64,000 nucleotides of DNA from Anoplolepis gracilipes (taxonomy: Eukaryota > Arthropoda > Insecta > Hymenoptera > Formicidae). Positions 1 through 13,972 of the stretch are shown here, piece by piece (position 1 is the stretch's first letter; every line of letters begins with the position of its first letter). The translations under genes and the position numbers were made by a program. Under the pieces are notes generated by a model. The model had not been told where the DNA came from. It did no database searches and was given only the letters and a program-made list of their open reading frames with translations. The DNA lies in the NCBI RefSeq assembly GCF_047496725.1, contig NC_132984.1, forward strand, positions 4,103,001-4,167,000, read 5' to 3'.

Positions 1-430
1 TTTTGTAAATTCAAAATAAAAAGCAAAACAAGGAAAGAACTTTAAAAAATATTGTAGTAAACATCTAAATAAATAAGTGCTGAATTTTAACTCCAAGCTT
101 TTGGACTAAAACTATACAACTTATTGATGCAAAAAAAATGAAATATATATTTTGTGACAAAAGTAACCTCTAGAAGACTGCTAGAAGATAAAACACAAAT
201 GGTTAAAAATATATATAAATATATTAAATAATTCCTTAAAATACAAACAAAGTAGATCAAACTTTAATAGATTAAACGAGTAACAAAAATTTAATATTGA
301 ATCTGTAGGTTTTCTGGCAATAAAGAGATGCGGAGAGAGATAAGTTCCATAAGAAGTACTTCCAAATAGTCTGCATCTATGTGTTGCATTCCATTGTGCA
401 ATTAATAAAATCGAAAGTATCGCCAAAGTA
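1..430. other. AT-rich sequence upstream of the lipase gene
   Basis: No gene is seen here. The segment is AT-rich and should hold the promoter and 5' UTR of the lipase gene that starts at 431. A long minus-strand reading frame over 181-750 has no coding character and overlaps the lipase signal-peptide exon, so it is not counted as a gene. Confidence 0.5.
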
Positions 431-3400
431 ATGGATGTGAACATGAAATTCATTTTCTTCTCAGTAATATTTATTATAATATTTTCGGAAGCAGAACCGA
501 ATCCGACAGAGAGATCTACGCACTTTAACAAATTAGATTTTCTGGTCAAATTTCTCTTTCCTAAGGAACCCGATATAGTAAGAGTAAGAAACGCAGAAGA
601 AGGCCGAGCAGCGAATAAAGTGACCACGTTAGATTTCGTAAGTATAACACAATTATTATTCTTTTTTATCTTTTTCGTCTCATTAGCACATTTTTGAGAA
701 AAACCATTAGTGTGATCGATAAATATTATCGTCAAACTATTGATAACCAACTAACCAACAGAACTATTGTAAATAAATTGATATAAAAGAGGCTTTTTAA
801 TTCGAAAAAAATTAATTTTAAAAATTGATCTTATTTGATTCTAGACTAGGTTTAAACGACTAAAATCCTCTCTTTGTAATTAATTCAAAGAATTCTTTTG
901 GGTATGTGTTTATTTTATCAGAAATATAAACTGCTATTAATAAAGTTGAGATTATTTGGAAAGATTTTATCAAGATTTTACAAATAGATTTTATTTTATG
1001 ATAACTGCATAAAGTAAGTGTACATACAGTTTTTAATATTTTTTTAACAATAAATATATTAAGACCATATATGTCTCAATTCCATTCTAATCTCGACTAT
1101 ACAGATTGGTTTGATAGAAAGATATGGCTATCCCGCCGAAGAACATCACGTTACAACGGAAGATGGATATAACTTGAAGATACACAGAATACCTAGCAGT
1201 CCTCTGTCCAATAATCAACAAAATAAAACAGTTGTGTTACTTATACACGGTATCTTGTGCACATCCGATTGCTGGGTGTTGTTTGGTGCTAACAAAGATC
1301 TCGGTAAGTCCATCCATAAATATTGCTAGAATCATCTTGTACAGTTTGGAAATTATCAATGTTTTTCATTGAACATTTATTCGATCTGATTTTAAATTAA
1401 TGGAAAAGTCTATTAAAAAATGTTAATTCTGAGATATCCAGTGAGATATACAGTGTATTTTAATTATGTATATAAATTCATGATACAAATGTTATATTAT
1501 TTTATTAATGCAAAAATTTAGCAAAAGAAAAAAATATTTGAATAAATAGCCGATTTTTTGCTTGACTTTATAAAAAATTAGTAATTAATATGTTATTCAA
1601 ATTAAAATAGTCATAATTTAAATAAATTATCATATTCATTAATTATGTATCGTCATCTTGTATTGCAGCATTTTTATTAGCTGATAAAGGATACGATGTA
1701 TGGGTTGGAAATTTCAGAGGGAATTCCTATTGCAGATCACATGTCGAAATGTCTCCACAAGATCCCAATTTCTGGCAATTTAGGTAAAATTTTATTTCAT
1801 TATTATAACTTTAAAAATAGATTTTATTTTTATTATAAATCTTTATTTTCTTAAATTATTTGTATAATTATAAATTATAAATGTGTTAAATCTTTTTTTT
1901 AACTCTTCCTTTTATTTTATTTAAATTTTTTTTAAATCTTTAATGCTTGACATATACAACATATTATATAAAACATAATACGTAAAGAAGAATATTAAAA
2001 TTTATTTGCATTATCTAGCTATCATGATAAAGGAACAAAAGACTTGCCGGCTACGATCGACTACGTGCTTGATTATACAAACTCCGAAACTCTGCATTAT
2101 ATCGGTCATTCGATGGGAACTACCACATTGCTCGCCTTACTTTCCACCAAACCCGAATACAATGCAAAAATAAAATTAGGAATTTGTCTCGCTCCAGTTG
2201 CTTTTTGGAAGGAATTGTCTTCTACATTCAACTTTCTCGTTAATATAGGGTCACAGATTAAGGTAAAAATGGGAGAAAACTTATCCTGATATTCTTCTTT
2301 CAGACTTTAAGCTGCTGATTTCGTGGATTTCTGATCTTTTCCTTATCTGCATAGTAAAACATTCCGGACTCTTATCCTTATCGTTGAACTTATCTAGCTC
2401 TCTCTATATGTTAATTGCTCTTAGTCCATAATTGTCCTGGCACTCAAAAACAAAGTCATTTTTTTTCTTTTATTTGAGAATTAATAGACTCGCTCATCTT
2501 CCATTATTTAAGCACATCAAGATCGATATTATATCTACGTTTGAAAAATTGTAGCATAATTTTTGAATCGAAGAGGTTTTTTTATTCTTTCTTGACATAA
2601 GTCAATGCATTTGTCCAAAATCATATGTTTCTGTTTCCAAAACAATTGCATCTTCTTCTATGTCCAGGAAATACATCTTATAATGCTCGACCAAATTGCG
2701 TAATGTCGGCATTCTATACTTCATTTTAAACTTCTTTTGAAAACCTTGTGCTTTTGTGTGTATGGCATCAGCCTTTCATTTCCTCTTGCATCATAGAAAG
2801 CAGCCACCGCTACCATATGAAAAAACGATTTGATATTGAATAATATTTTGATTAATACCACCGACGTACATAGAATGGCTATATCATAAATTATACTTTA
2901 TAATTTTGTTTTTTTAAATATTTCTTATTCTCTATAAAACATTGTTTTTACAAAATATATGGTGCTCATCTTTATGCACGTAATAATTTAATAAATAGTT
3001 TTATTTACAATATCAGATGTTATATCACATAATTTTTATTATAACTCTTTTATATTTGTTCATTAGGAATTTTTCAATACTAACAATATATATGAATTCG
3101 GATCGTTATCATCGACGAGCATCACGCTAGGAAGAATATTGTGTGCGAATAAGGCAATCACTCAACCTTTGTGTATTACAATAATGTTCGTACTCGCAGG
3201 AGCCAATCCGGCGCAACTTAATACCGTAAGTTATATCGTATATCGTATTTAATTCTAATTTAACATATTATTTTCGTTAATTATTTTGCTAATTTTAATA
3301 TTGCAATTTAATGACTATTTTTAAGAATAAAAAAGATTATAAAATATAAGATTTTTATATTATATGTCACATATAAATCAATTTTTTTTTAATTTTTCTA

Positions 3401-4527
3401 ATAAAATTATTGCAGACAATGTTACCGGAATTATTGTTGCATTGTCCGGGCGGCACTTCCGTGAAAACATTAGACCATTATTATCAAAATATGATGACAG
3501 GTATGCATTTTGTCACCTTAAGTATCTAATAATATATAATGTTAATTATAAAGAAACAAATTCACTATACGTAAAATATATATTAAATTTTCTGATAATA
3601 TTTTTATTATTGCAATCCTTATTCTTTTATTATTAAAATGTATTTTCAATTTCCGCCATTATAATCTTATTATTTATTAAAGAACTGAATAATACAATAA
3701 AATATTTTTATGTTAGTCGTCTTTTTCCTTTTATTTGTGCATGTAAACAAGAATTTAATTTTACTCTTTCTTTTAAATATTTCTTTAATTTTTATTAATT
3801 ACATACGTGTTTATAATTATCAATTGATTGTTACAGGCAAGTTTCAAAATTTCGATTACGGATATCTGGGAAATTATGAGCGATATAAACAGAGAACACC
3901 TATAGAATATAATGTAAAAAAAATTACTGCGCCCATAGCTTTATTTTATGGCGCTAATGATCCGATTTCTCTAAAAACTGTAAGTATACTTTTTTAATTT
4001 CAAATTTAATTTAAGGAAAACATTTTATTCAAACATATATTTTAAAAAGTAGCTATTTATGTGGGGTTTTATACATTACATACTTATCTTAAAAAATCCT
4101 TTGCGAAAAAAACATGCCAAGTATAAAAGAATTCACATTGCAAAATAAAAATAAAAAATAATTATACAAAATTTTTATAACGCGTCACTGGATATTTAAC
4201 TTATATTATCACTTACGTGCATAAAAATCGATATATTTATGAAAAGAAAGAAAGGAATGTTTATATTCTAAAAATTTTAATTATTACAATAAAATTATTA
4301 TCACCAATTTTATCTCTTTGTTTTTCTTTTTCTAGAATGTCTTGTATTTATATAAACAATTACCAAATGCTGTTTTATTAGAAGAAATTCCGTATAAATC
4401 TTTCAATCATGTGGATTTCATGTGGTCCATCGATGCAAAAACTCTTCTATATGATCATTTAATAGAAGTGATGCAAAAATTTGATGTTGAATCAGACTTA
4501 TCAGGTTTTAAACGATATATACCATGA
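431..4527 (+). CDS. Secreted acid-lipase-family enzyme (lipase 3 / lysosomal acid lipase-like)
   Basis: Eight exons join in phase: 431-637, 1105-1303, 1669-1783, 2019-2262, 3067-3225, 3416-3500, 3837-3979 and 4336-4527, giving about 447 residues. The protein has an N-terminal hydrophobic signal peptide; an in-frame ATG at 443 is an alternative start closer to that core. It then shows the abhydrolase-associated lipase block (RYGYPAEEHHVTTEDGYNL), an oxyanion-type HGI, the nucleophile elbow GHSMG, the Asp of YGANDP and the His of FNHVDF. The full Ser-Asp-His triad is therefore present. Family members hydrolyse neutral lipids or esters in lysosomes or the gut lumen; substrate and tissue are not visible here. 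Insects carry many paralogues, so no individual symbol is given. The family call is secure. Confidence 0.9.
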
Positions 4528-6859
4528 AGATACATGTCGGAAGGTCACAACAAGGAGTTGCTTATAAACCACATGGTTGAAGGCGAAAACTATAAATTTA
4601 ACGAATTCAAATCTATTAATGAGATTCAATGACTGAAAATTTCGATTTTATACCAATTGATAAATATTTCTTAGGTATTTTTATAATCAAGATAGATCTC
4701 ATTCTAGTTAATATCTAAAAATAGGATTTAAAGTACAAAATTAATAATTATCAGAGATGTGTATTTTTTTTTACATAAATACACTTAAAATGAAAATGCA
4801 AAATGCAAAATGTTTATTTTGCATTTAAAATATAAGTTTTCAAAAACCATTTTATATCTCTATTTATATGGGTTTTCATTACTCATTTTCTATTTTAAAT
4901 GCATTTTTTTTGCAAACTCAAAAAATAATCAGTCTATCAATAATAGTTTTAAATAAATATAAATAAATTAAAGAGATATGTTGCACTTGTTCATTGTAAA
5001 ATAAATCCTAGATTAAGCTTAGTTTAATTTAATTCATTTAATCGTTTTGTTTTTGTAGTAAACTCTAATGCCACCATTCCTACAACATATATCACAGTGA
5101 TGTCAGAATGCAAATGTGATTTTATGCAAAAAAATAATGAATAATTTAATATGATAAATAGTAATAAACACAGATAATAAGAAAAACAAGGATTTAACTA
5201 TAATGTAAATAGATATATAAATATAAAATTATTTAGAAAAACATCTTTATTAAAAAAAATCATTTTAAATTATTTTAAAAATGTCTATTTTTCATTTTTT
5301 ACTTTAAGTGGATGTCCAAAAACCATTTTGTATTTTGCATTTTTAAATGGAAACATTCCAATTATTTTGCATTTTCTATTTTAATAAGTTTCAAACATCT
5401 ATTTTGCACATCTCTGATTATTATAATACGTATATGTGTATGTAAATAAAGAGGGATTTAATTATAATATTAAATAATATTAAAACTGGTCTAAATTATA
5501 TATGCGTGAATATAATTTAATTTATAAATTATTATTTTTTGTAAAGAGTAATTGATTTTTTTAATTCTTGAAAATAGGAATTTATACAAAATTGTTTGAA
5601 ATTTGTTCTACTTAATAAATTTTTTTTGTATATTTGGAGATAAATGCAAATTGAAAATATAAAAATATTATATTTAATGCAAGAAAATATTATTTTGAAA
5701 ATATTATTTTGAAAACCCATTCATGCATATATTGAAATTGTTTATATTTTTACTGTAATATACTAAGATAATTTCACGTACATATTAAGAAATGTGTGTA
5801 AATGTATAATCAATGATGATGTTTTTCATACTTGCGGCCATATTAAATCATATCGCCGAAAAGTGACATTTCGGCGATCTCCCGATAATAAAATAAATCT
5901 TATAATAACAATTTATTACTATTTTTTGAAACATTTGTCTTTGTTAATAAAAATAAAAGTTTTGTATGAAAAAGTAAATAAAATGCATTACATCATGTGT
6001 AGTATATCGGACATAAATACAAAACAATAAATAATGAATTCTTATCTTTTGTACATCGTGCTTTGCAACTTTTTTTTCTTTTGGCATCTGATACAGAAAA
6101 ACAAAATATTATAAAAATTTATTTTTCATATTATCAAATATATAATCAAAATCAATATACTTTATTGCATTTGACAGATAAAATATGTCTCTGCAAATGT
6201 GTGTGACTGTAGAATTTATAATTTACTGCTTTAATAAATATAAAAATTTAAGATTGTAGAGAAAACATGGTAAAATTGACAGCAAAAAAGGTAGAGTAAG
6301 ATATAAGAAAGTATAAGCATTTTGTATAACATTGTTATAAGAAAATCGATAAATGTTGATTACGACGATAAAAAAATTTATTAAAGCTAACTTTACATAA
6401 GTGAGAAAAAGATATGAAAATGATGTGTGTATACTTGGAATTAAATAACAAGAATAAATTTAAATTTAATATAGAGTGAGATTTGTTACGATTCTGTATC
6501 AACCATTTTGATACAATCACTTGTTATATCTACTTTTCTTTACACATACAAAATTCACATATATTACAGAAATAATAAATATTTTGATGCTTTTATAGTT
6601 TATAATATTTATTTATAATATTTATTTCTATTTCTGTGTAAAATAAAATCATGGCAATGCGGACGGATATGACACTTACAACGATGATATTAACAGCGAA
6701 CATTGCTTTGACATCTCTAGAACAGTCTATGTACTATATATATTTTGTATGTACAATGTGTAACATAACTATATATATTATATATATTTTCTAAAAAAAT
6801 TATATTTCATTTTCGAATTTATATTTCATTTTAAAGTTACATATATGGTTTTAGCTGCG
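4528..6859. other. Intergenic AT-rich region between lipase and the 3' end of dgo
   Basis: The lipase (plus) and dgo (minus) genes converge on this region, so it holds both 3' UTRs. Inside are a hAT-like MITE (4752-5416) and a perfect 10-bp hairpin (arms 5852-5861 and 5869-5878, 7-nt loop). Short reading frames at 5532-5720, 5794-6030 and 6335-6520 are low-complexity and not supported as genes. Confidence 0.5.
4752..5416. mobile_element. Candidate non-autonomous hAT-like MITE
   Basis: The segment begins CAGAGATGTG and ends with the inverse complement CACATCTCTG. Beyond these termini the ends keep imperfect inverted similarity rich in GCAAAATG-type words. The flanking 8-mers, ATAATTAT on the left and ATTATTAT on the right, match at 6 of 8 positions, as expected of a decayed hAT target-site duplication. 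The CAGAG... terminus also fits hAT elements. No transposase is encoded in the 665 bp. The class is inferred from termini only. Confidence 0.55.
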
Positions 6860-9800
6860 CTAAACTAGACTGGCAGTACCGATGTTAATGACAACATTAT
6901 CAGCATTTCGCTCATAAACTGTTAGGTCGTGTCCTCTTGGCTGCTCTAGTAAAGCAGCGAGTTGTTCCCCGTTTGCGAATGATCCTGTCGAAGGTGCTAG
7001 AATCACGTCACATTCTAACTGACCTGTACAAAGGAAAAAATCATATCTTTCTTCTGAGACATTATTTGTTAATGATAAAATCTCTCGAGTTTCAATCATA
7101 ACTAATCCGTTAAACAGAATATTTACAAATCTCATAATTTCTTAGAATGTTTTAGAAATTGTTCATAATTGAAATTTATGGAAAATTTTGCAAAAAATAT
7201 CAGATTTTTATTCAGGTTTTATAATATTTTTTAGAAATTTATAAAATAAAAAATCTCAGAATATTTTACATTTTTATACGAAATTTTACAAGAAATTTTG
7301 ATAAAATTCATTTACGATAAAAATATGAAATATATTATTCAGATTATTGATATGAAGAATTTTAAAATAATATTTTCCATTTAACGGAATCTTATATTTT
7401 GCTCTGTCATTGAATGTATTTAATTTAGCGATACAAATTAACGCAAGCATGTTATTCTATCTTTATTTTCAAATGGATATCGAACAAAGATTCAATAAGA
7501 TGTGTTGACTTTTGTTAACACATTTCATATCTAATAAAAAATAAAGATAAAATGACGATTGCATTTTTATATTGCTAAATAAAATGCATTCAAAGATCGG
7601 GCAGAAAAGTAAGTCGTGTATTTCTCCAGATTATGAAAATATTTCAGATATATCTATATCGATGTAAATAATTTAAATTTATTCATAAATTTTTAGATTC
7701 TTTTTCTAAACATTTCTGAAAAGCGTGACAATTCGTATAGATCTAAATATGAATATTTTCCGAGAAAGCTATAAAATTTTTATAAAAAAATTTATGATAA
7801 GTAAACGCTGAGAATTTTTTCTCGGAGTATAGTAAATTAATTTATGACATTTATATTATATAATATTTTTTACATAAATTACTGTCGTGGAATATCATAT
7901 TTCCTTCGTATTTACCCGATAAGGAAGGCGATGCACCTTTGCTGGAACCGTACATGCGAGTGCTGTATCCCGAATCATTATGAGTATCGTGCAAAGGTGG
8001 TGTAGGACTGTACACCGGATTGCGTGATCTGTAGGGCATTCTCGCGATACTGTCATAGTGCACGTCTTCGGGAATACCCTTTCTACAGTTCGCACCCTTG
8101 TATGCCTCGGGTTGTTCGGCCTCGTCGCCTTCTTCCTCGCTGCTTTCGCTGTCATTATCTGTAACGTCGATGTCGTTTAAGATGAATTGAAAGTATCTTT
8201 TCTAAAGAATTAATTCTTACAAATATTGGAATTTTTTTAAAGCTATAAATTAAATCGTGATAATTTATATTTTAACGTAACATAATTTAATTTAATTTTT
8301 AAAGACAAATATCTCTTTTTTTTTTCATCTTTCTTTATTCATGAACTTGTTTCTTAATCTAATCTTTTAAGCAAGATTTTTCTTTTTTTCTTTTTAATTT
8401 AACTAAATCTCATAAATGTTTATGTAATTTCTTCCTGTCGCTGTAATTTTTATTTATTAATTTAATATATGTGTTTTCTATAATATTACTTTGTAGTTTT
8501 ATAAAATTATATTACCTTGAGAATGCACTCTCTGATTTGATGAGCACTTGGTATATTCATCCAGATTAGCCTGTTCGTTACTTCTGGAGCGAATCCTTTG
8601 CCAGCCATTATGCATATCAGGTACTTGCTGAAATCGTTTAATTATCTCGTGGACGCTGCGACGATCACCATTCCATTCCATCGTATTTCCATCGCTGATA
8701 TTTCGAGTATTATTATTATCCACGGCTATGCCATGCATATCATATGAAGTGCAATCCTTAAAAATACACGAGATAAATATATTTTATATTTATCATCTTG
8801 ATTTTAAATTTCACAAATGCTCTATCTCGAGATAAGTAATAATTATTCTCGTATAATGGTAAAATAGCGTTATAAAAAATTATTCTTATTATCGCGAGAT
8901 TTTTTATTATTATGTCAAATTTTTTTTAACGTATTATAGCTTTTTTAGAAAAAAATCTTTTGTTGCATTTTAATTTAAGATTTAATTTAAGTAATTTATC
9001 TTTTAATTTAAGTAAAAATAAATTACTTAAATCTCAAATTAAAATGCAATAAAAGTTATTTTATTTTTTTTCTAAAAAAAATGCTATAATACGTTAAAAA
9101 TCTGAGATAATAATAAAAAATCTTGCAATGACAAGAATCATTTTTTTATAACGTTTTTTCATATTATACTATAATATAATATTAAATTATATATTATAGT
9201 ATCGTATTTTTTTTATTTATTACTCATCAAAATGAAATTGCAATAATTAAATCTTACCCTTTGTTGACGTCTTCCTTCCGTAGAAGATGATTCCGTGGGG
9301 GCTGCGTCTAAAGGTGAAATTCCACCCTGCCGAATGACCCCGTCGAACGTTTCGTTCAATCTCGGAGGAATGTCCAACACTCTGAGCGCCGATCTAGTCG
9401 TTCCCGATCTCGAAGGTAGATCTCTCATGGATGTGCTAAGTCTAGGTATAGCCGGTATATCGAGGTCGTCCAAACTTCCGCGATGAATCGGCGTTTCCCC
9501 GGGGATTTCGAAGCTGCGATCTTGCGGCCGGTCGTCCAATAGATCCTCCAGCGATCTCGCTCTAGCTGGTACAACCGTCTCCGACTGGTTATAGTTGGTC
9601 CTCATCGGTCTCTCGCTGTATCTGCCTCTTCCACCTCGCTGCAGGTATCGCTGAAAGTGCGAGTATCTCTCGTCGCATCTCGACCGTTCCTCCTGAACGC
9701 ATCGCGTCAGTTCCGAGATCTGTCCCCTGGTCCTCCTCTCCAAGTTGGCCACCTTCAGATCCAGCTTCTCGTGAGCCTGATCGATGTGCGCTTTTAGCTC

Positions 9801-12800
9801 GGCCTTGTCCCGCTCTAGCTTCGCTTCCATGTGACGGAAGAATGGTGCGCAGTAGCACGTGTATCCCACGCCCACCGGACCTTTCCTGATATTACCCGCC
9901 AGGTCCAGGTAATACTGCTCGCCTCGTGCTAAAGGGTCAGACGGCAAAGAGTCCAAACGGGGTTGGGGAAACGCTTCCGGATCAGGGTAGTAGTGACAGC
10001 CATAAGGCGACCATTGTCGGCCCATGATGGCCTTTTCGAAACGGACCTTGTGCTGCTTGCTGTTAGACTTGTGTTTCTTTCGGTCTTTCTTCGAATTACT
10101 TCCGCCGCCACTCGTGCCACTTCCGGTCTTTTCTCGCTTTTTATTCATTGCCTTATCTAATATAAGAAAAAATCATCAAATTCATCAAATGGAACGCCTT
10201 TAATAGGCAGCTGAAAATTTTGTCAACGCGAGCTAATTGATTCGAATTTAATCCTACAATTAATTCAATACTATTAAAATTTGATATTATTTTTTATAAT
10301 ATTTATATTATAAAATTAATATTAATTAATTAAAAACAATAGTGTCAATCTTTATATATAATGCGATATTATTAATCCTCAAATTAAACACGGTTTTTTG
10401 GCACCGTAATCCTGAACGCGTGGGTAACTAGAGTCCGAGTTAATTTTTGTACTTTAAAATTACTTAAAAAATTCTAAAAAAATTTACACATCTTCTTTTA
10501 AGTTTAAACTAAAAGTTTATATAGTAGAGTTAAAGAAAAAATTTTTTTAAATACTATATTTTTGTTATTTGTTAGATCAAGATTTGGAAACATAGACGTT
10601 TTATATAAAAATTAATAAAAACTTAAAAAGATAATTTTGAACAAAAAGGCTTCCAGGAATTTTTAGTCCAAAATTCAAAGTTTACGAAAAAAATACTACA
10701 TGTCCACGGCTTTAAAAAAATATAATTATTTGAATGATCGAAAATGGGTAATTTTCAAGTATTAAAAAATGTATAATATTTTTTCTGAAGAAAAATTTGT
10801 TTTAATCTTCAAATAATTTATTTGAAAGAAAAGTGAAAACAAAATGTAATCTACATTACAATCTACAGTATAAAAATTGATTAATACATACAACCCTTGT
10901 TTGTTGCTCGTTATCATTAACAAAAGATATTTTTAACATGAAAATAAATGAACACAATAGAAATTAAAGCAATTTGTTTTTTTTTTTAAGGAAATTATCA
11001 TTGGAAATTTATAACTTATTTTTATAAAAAACGATTAACAGCAAAAAAAAACAATATTTTAAAAAAAATTTACTTATTCACCCTTTCCTATTTAATATAC
11101 ATAAATCGAATACGTGGGTCATTTGCGTCCGCTTCAGATTTAGATTCGCCAGCACTTTGCACTGAACAAACTGTTTAAATTGTCCTTTCAGTTATAAGTC
11201 CCTTTTGGCACAAACTTTTTTTTTGATAAGTTTCCAACCTCGAGATCTTATTAATATTTTTTTAAAACAATAGATTAAAAATAGCACGGACATGAAAGAC
11301 CCACGTGTTCAGTTTGAGAGTTAATAAATTAATAATTAGACTTTGTTCTCACCGTTATCCATCTTGCCGTCTACCAAGTCTTCTTCGTGGCTTTTGCTAC
11401 GCATTCGGCTTTTACCGCGAGCCTTGGAGATAATCTCCAGAATTTCATTGTGATTCTTACGGCGAGCGATATCCTTTGCCGTTTCACCCTGTTTGTTTCG
11501 CAGACTTCGATCGCAACCAGCTTCCAGGAGAATTCGCGTCAACTTTCGGCGACCCATCGCCGCGGCTATATGCAAGGCGGTGTCGCCATTCTAAGATGAA
11601 TGAATCAATTAATTGTACAACTCAATAAGATACGCATGTTGCATAAGAATTAATTGCATAAAAAAGTTAATTTTTAGCTGCATCAATTCGGACAAGTTAT
11701 TCGACTCTATTTTTTCCTTCTTGAATTTATGCTCGTGATATTTGAATGAATTTGATCTCTTAAAAAAAAAAAAAAAAAAAATAATTGTTTACTTACTTTG
11801 TTTTGATCAGATACCCTGCAGAGGGCTGAGATTAGTATACGCGTTACACCGGCGTGGCCGTAACGTGCCGAAGTATGAAGTGGCGTATCGCCATACTGAA
11901 AAAGGAATAATTAAAAATTTAAAATCTCTCTTTCCGAGTGAAAAACCTTATTTACATAAATATATATAATTAAAATTTTCTTGGATAATTTTGCGAAAAA
12001 ATGGCAGCAATTCATGACAGCATCTTTTATTCATATAAATTTGATATCTATTTTAAGAAGAGTCTCAGATAATACAAAATGAAATAATAATAGTACTACG
12101 ATGTTTCATATTATTCAGTTCATCATGTCTTCATCCAATTAAAAGTGTGCTGTAATATTATCTTCTATAATTAATTTCATACATTTATACAGTTTATTTA
12201 CACACATAGTTATCTTTACACATCTGTATGAAAATGTTGTGTACATATAACGATACTCTATATCATTGCGTACAGTTAGGCCTCTAGGAAGGGGTTTGGC
12301 TTCACACGATATTAGTGCTAAATCCCTCTCTTTATCCCCCATCCACGTTGCCGAGATGAATGCGATAAAACGGTCGGAAAAAAAGTAAAAGATCGGCAGA
12401 TCGCTCACGTTATTCTGAAGATCGGGATTGCTGCCGGCTAGGAGGAGCTCTCGACAGCTTTGATTATGGCCGTTTTGACAGGCGAGGTGAAGCGGTGCAA
12501 ATCCGGCGAGATTCCTGGCATGCAGAGGGGCTCGCTGGGTCCCGAGGGCCTTCGCCAGAACCGCCACGGTCCGACTGTAGCCCCGCCATGATGCCTCGTG
12601 TAGCGCCGAGTTTCCATGCTGAAAACACGCAGACGTATTCATCGAAGGTTGCTCGGCTTCGAGCTACAGGGTGTCTCGGAAGAGAGTTACAAATTAGTTC
12701 CAGACATACGGAATAATTGGCGATAACCGTCTACAGTGATTCTATTTCATCACCTCGCAGCGTCTTTTTTCTTTTTTTTTAATCACGCTTATCAGACTTT

Positions 12801-13895
12801 ACAAATCAGTAGTTTTTATCGTAGAGAGGTAAAAAATTACTGAAAGGTCTTTTTCTTAAAATTGTTTTTTATTTTAACTGTATATATATATTTATTTTAA
12901 TTATATATGTACTTTTTATCCCAATTTTAATGTACTTTATTATAATTTCTTAAAAATTATTTTATTATTTTTTATTGTAGAAAGAATAAAAGAATCACTG
13001 AAAGTTCTTTCGAAAAAAAAAAAAAAAAAAAAAAAAAATGGTTTCTATCTTTCTCTCTTGTTTTCAAAATGAAAATAAATTGCAATGAAAATGCGGAGCA
13101 GTTTCGAATATTATAATAATTTTAATCGAGGTAGCTTTTAATATTTTCGTTAATCCTAAATTTATCGCGTCGCATTAAAGTGAAAATTAGCGGTTCGCTA
13201 TTTCGACTTCGCGCAAAAATCGCACACATAATGTTACCAGCGGCATGTGCAGCTGGTGTGCCCACAGAAACTGGTGTACGGTACACGGTGTAGAGCAACA
13301 AAGGAAAAAGGCGGACGGGCAAAAGAGGATGACCGAGAGACTTACAACTGCTCGCCCGTACCTACTCGGCGGACAACCGCTGGTCGATGAACCGTGCTAT
13401 GCCACTCGCGACAGCATCGCCGCACATATACACCTAAACCATGCGTGCTCACGCACGACGGTGGCTCGGCATATAGGGTGTCGGAGACTTGAAGAATAAC
13501 GTAACTCTTTTAACCGACTAGTTCTATTTTTCTATAAACGAAACTCGAGAAATGACTTTAGAAATTTTTTAAAAGTCATCTTCTGCAGCTTCTTTCAAAT
13601 TTCGAGCCTTTTCAATATCAGACATTAATAGAGAAGATGCAGTGTAATTAATATCTACAGGCTTACTACCTGATGCAAATTATACAAAATGAAAAATATT
13701 TTCATTCCTTTAGCAACGATAAATAATTGTATAATAATTATAAATATATATATCAAGTTAAATTGTGTATAGTTCTGTATAAAGATAATTTTTTAATTTG
13801 AATAATCATTAGTTTTTGAAAAAAAGTATAAATATAAAGAAGATGTAAGGAGTATTTTATATGATAATTAAAATTAACTTTAAATAAAAGATAAT

Positions 13896-13972
<77 letters not shown>

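Noticed and set aside
9295..10160. Plus- and minus-strand frames inside the large dgo exon
   Set aside because: They overlap the exon 9258-10156, whose frame joins both neighbours in phase and matches ANKRD6; the others are shadows.
13122..13499. Frames in a GC-rich patch, including an ALHR-like word
   Set aside because: Tested as the missing ankyrin exon. The word is not preceded by an acceptor and runs into a stop without the LL-G helix pattern.
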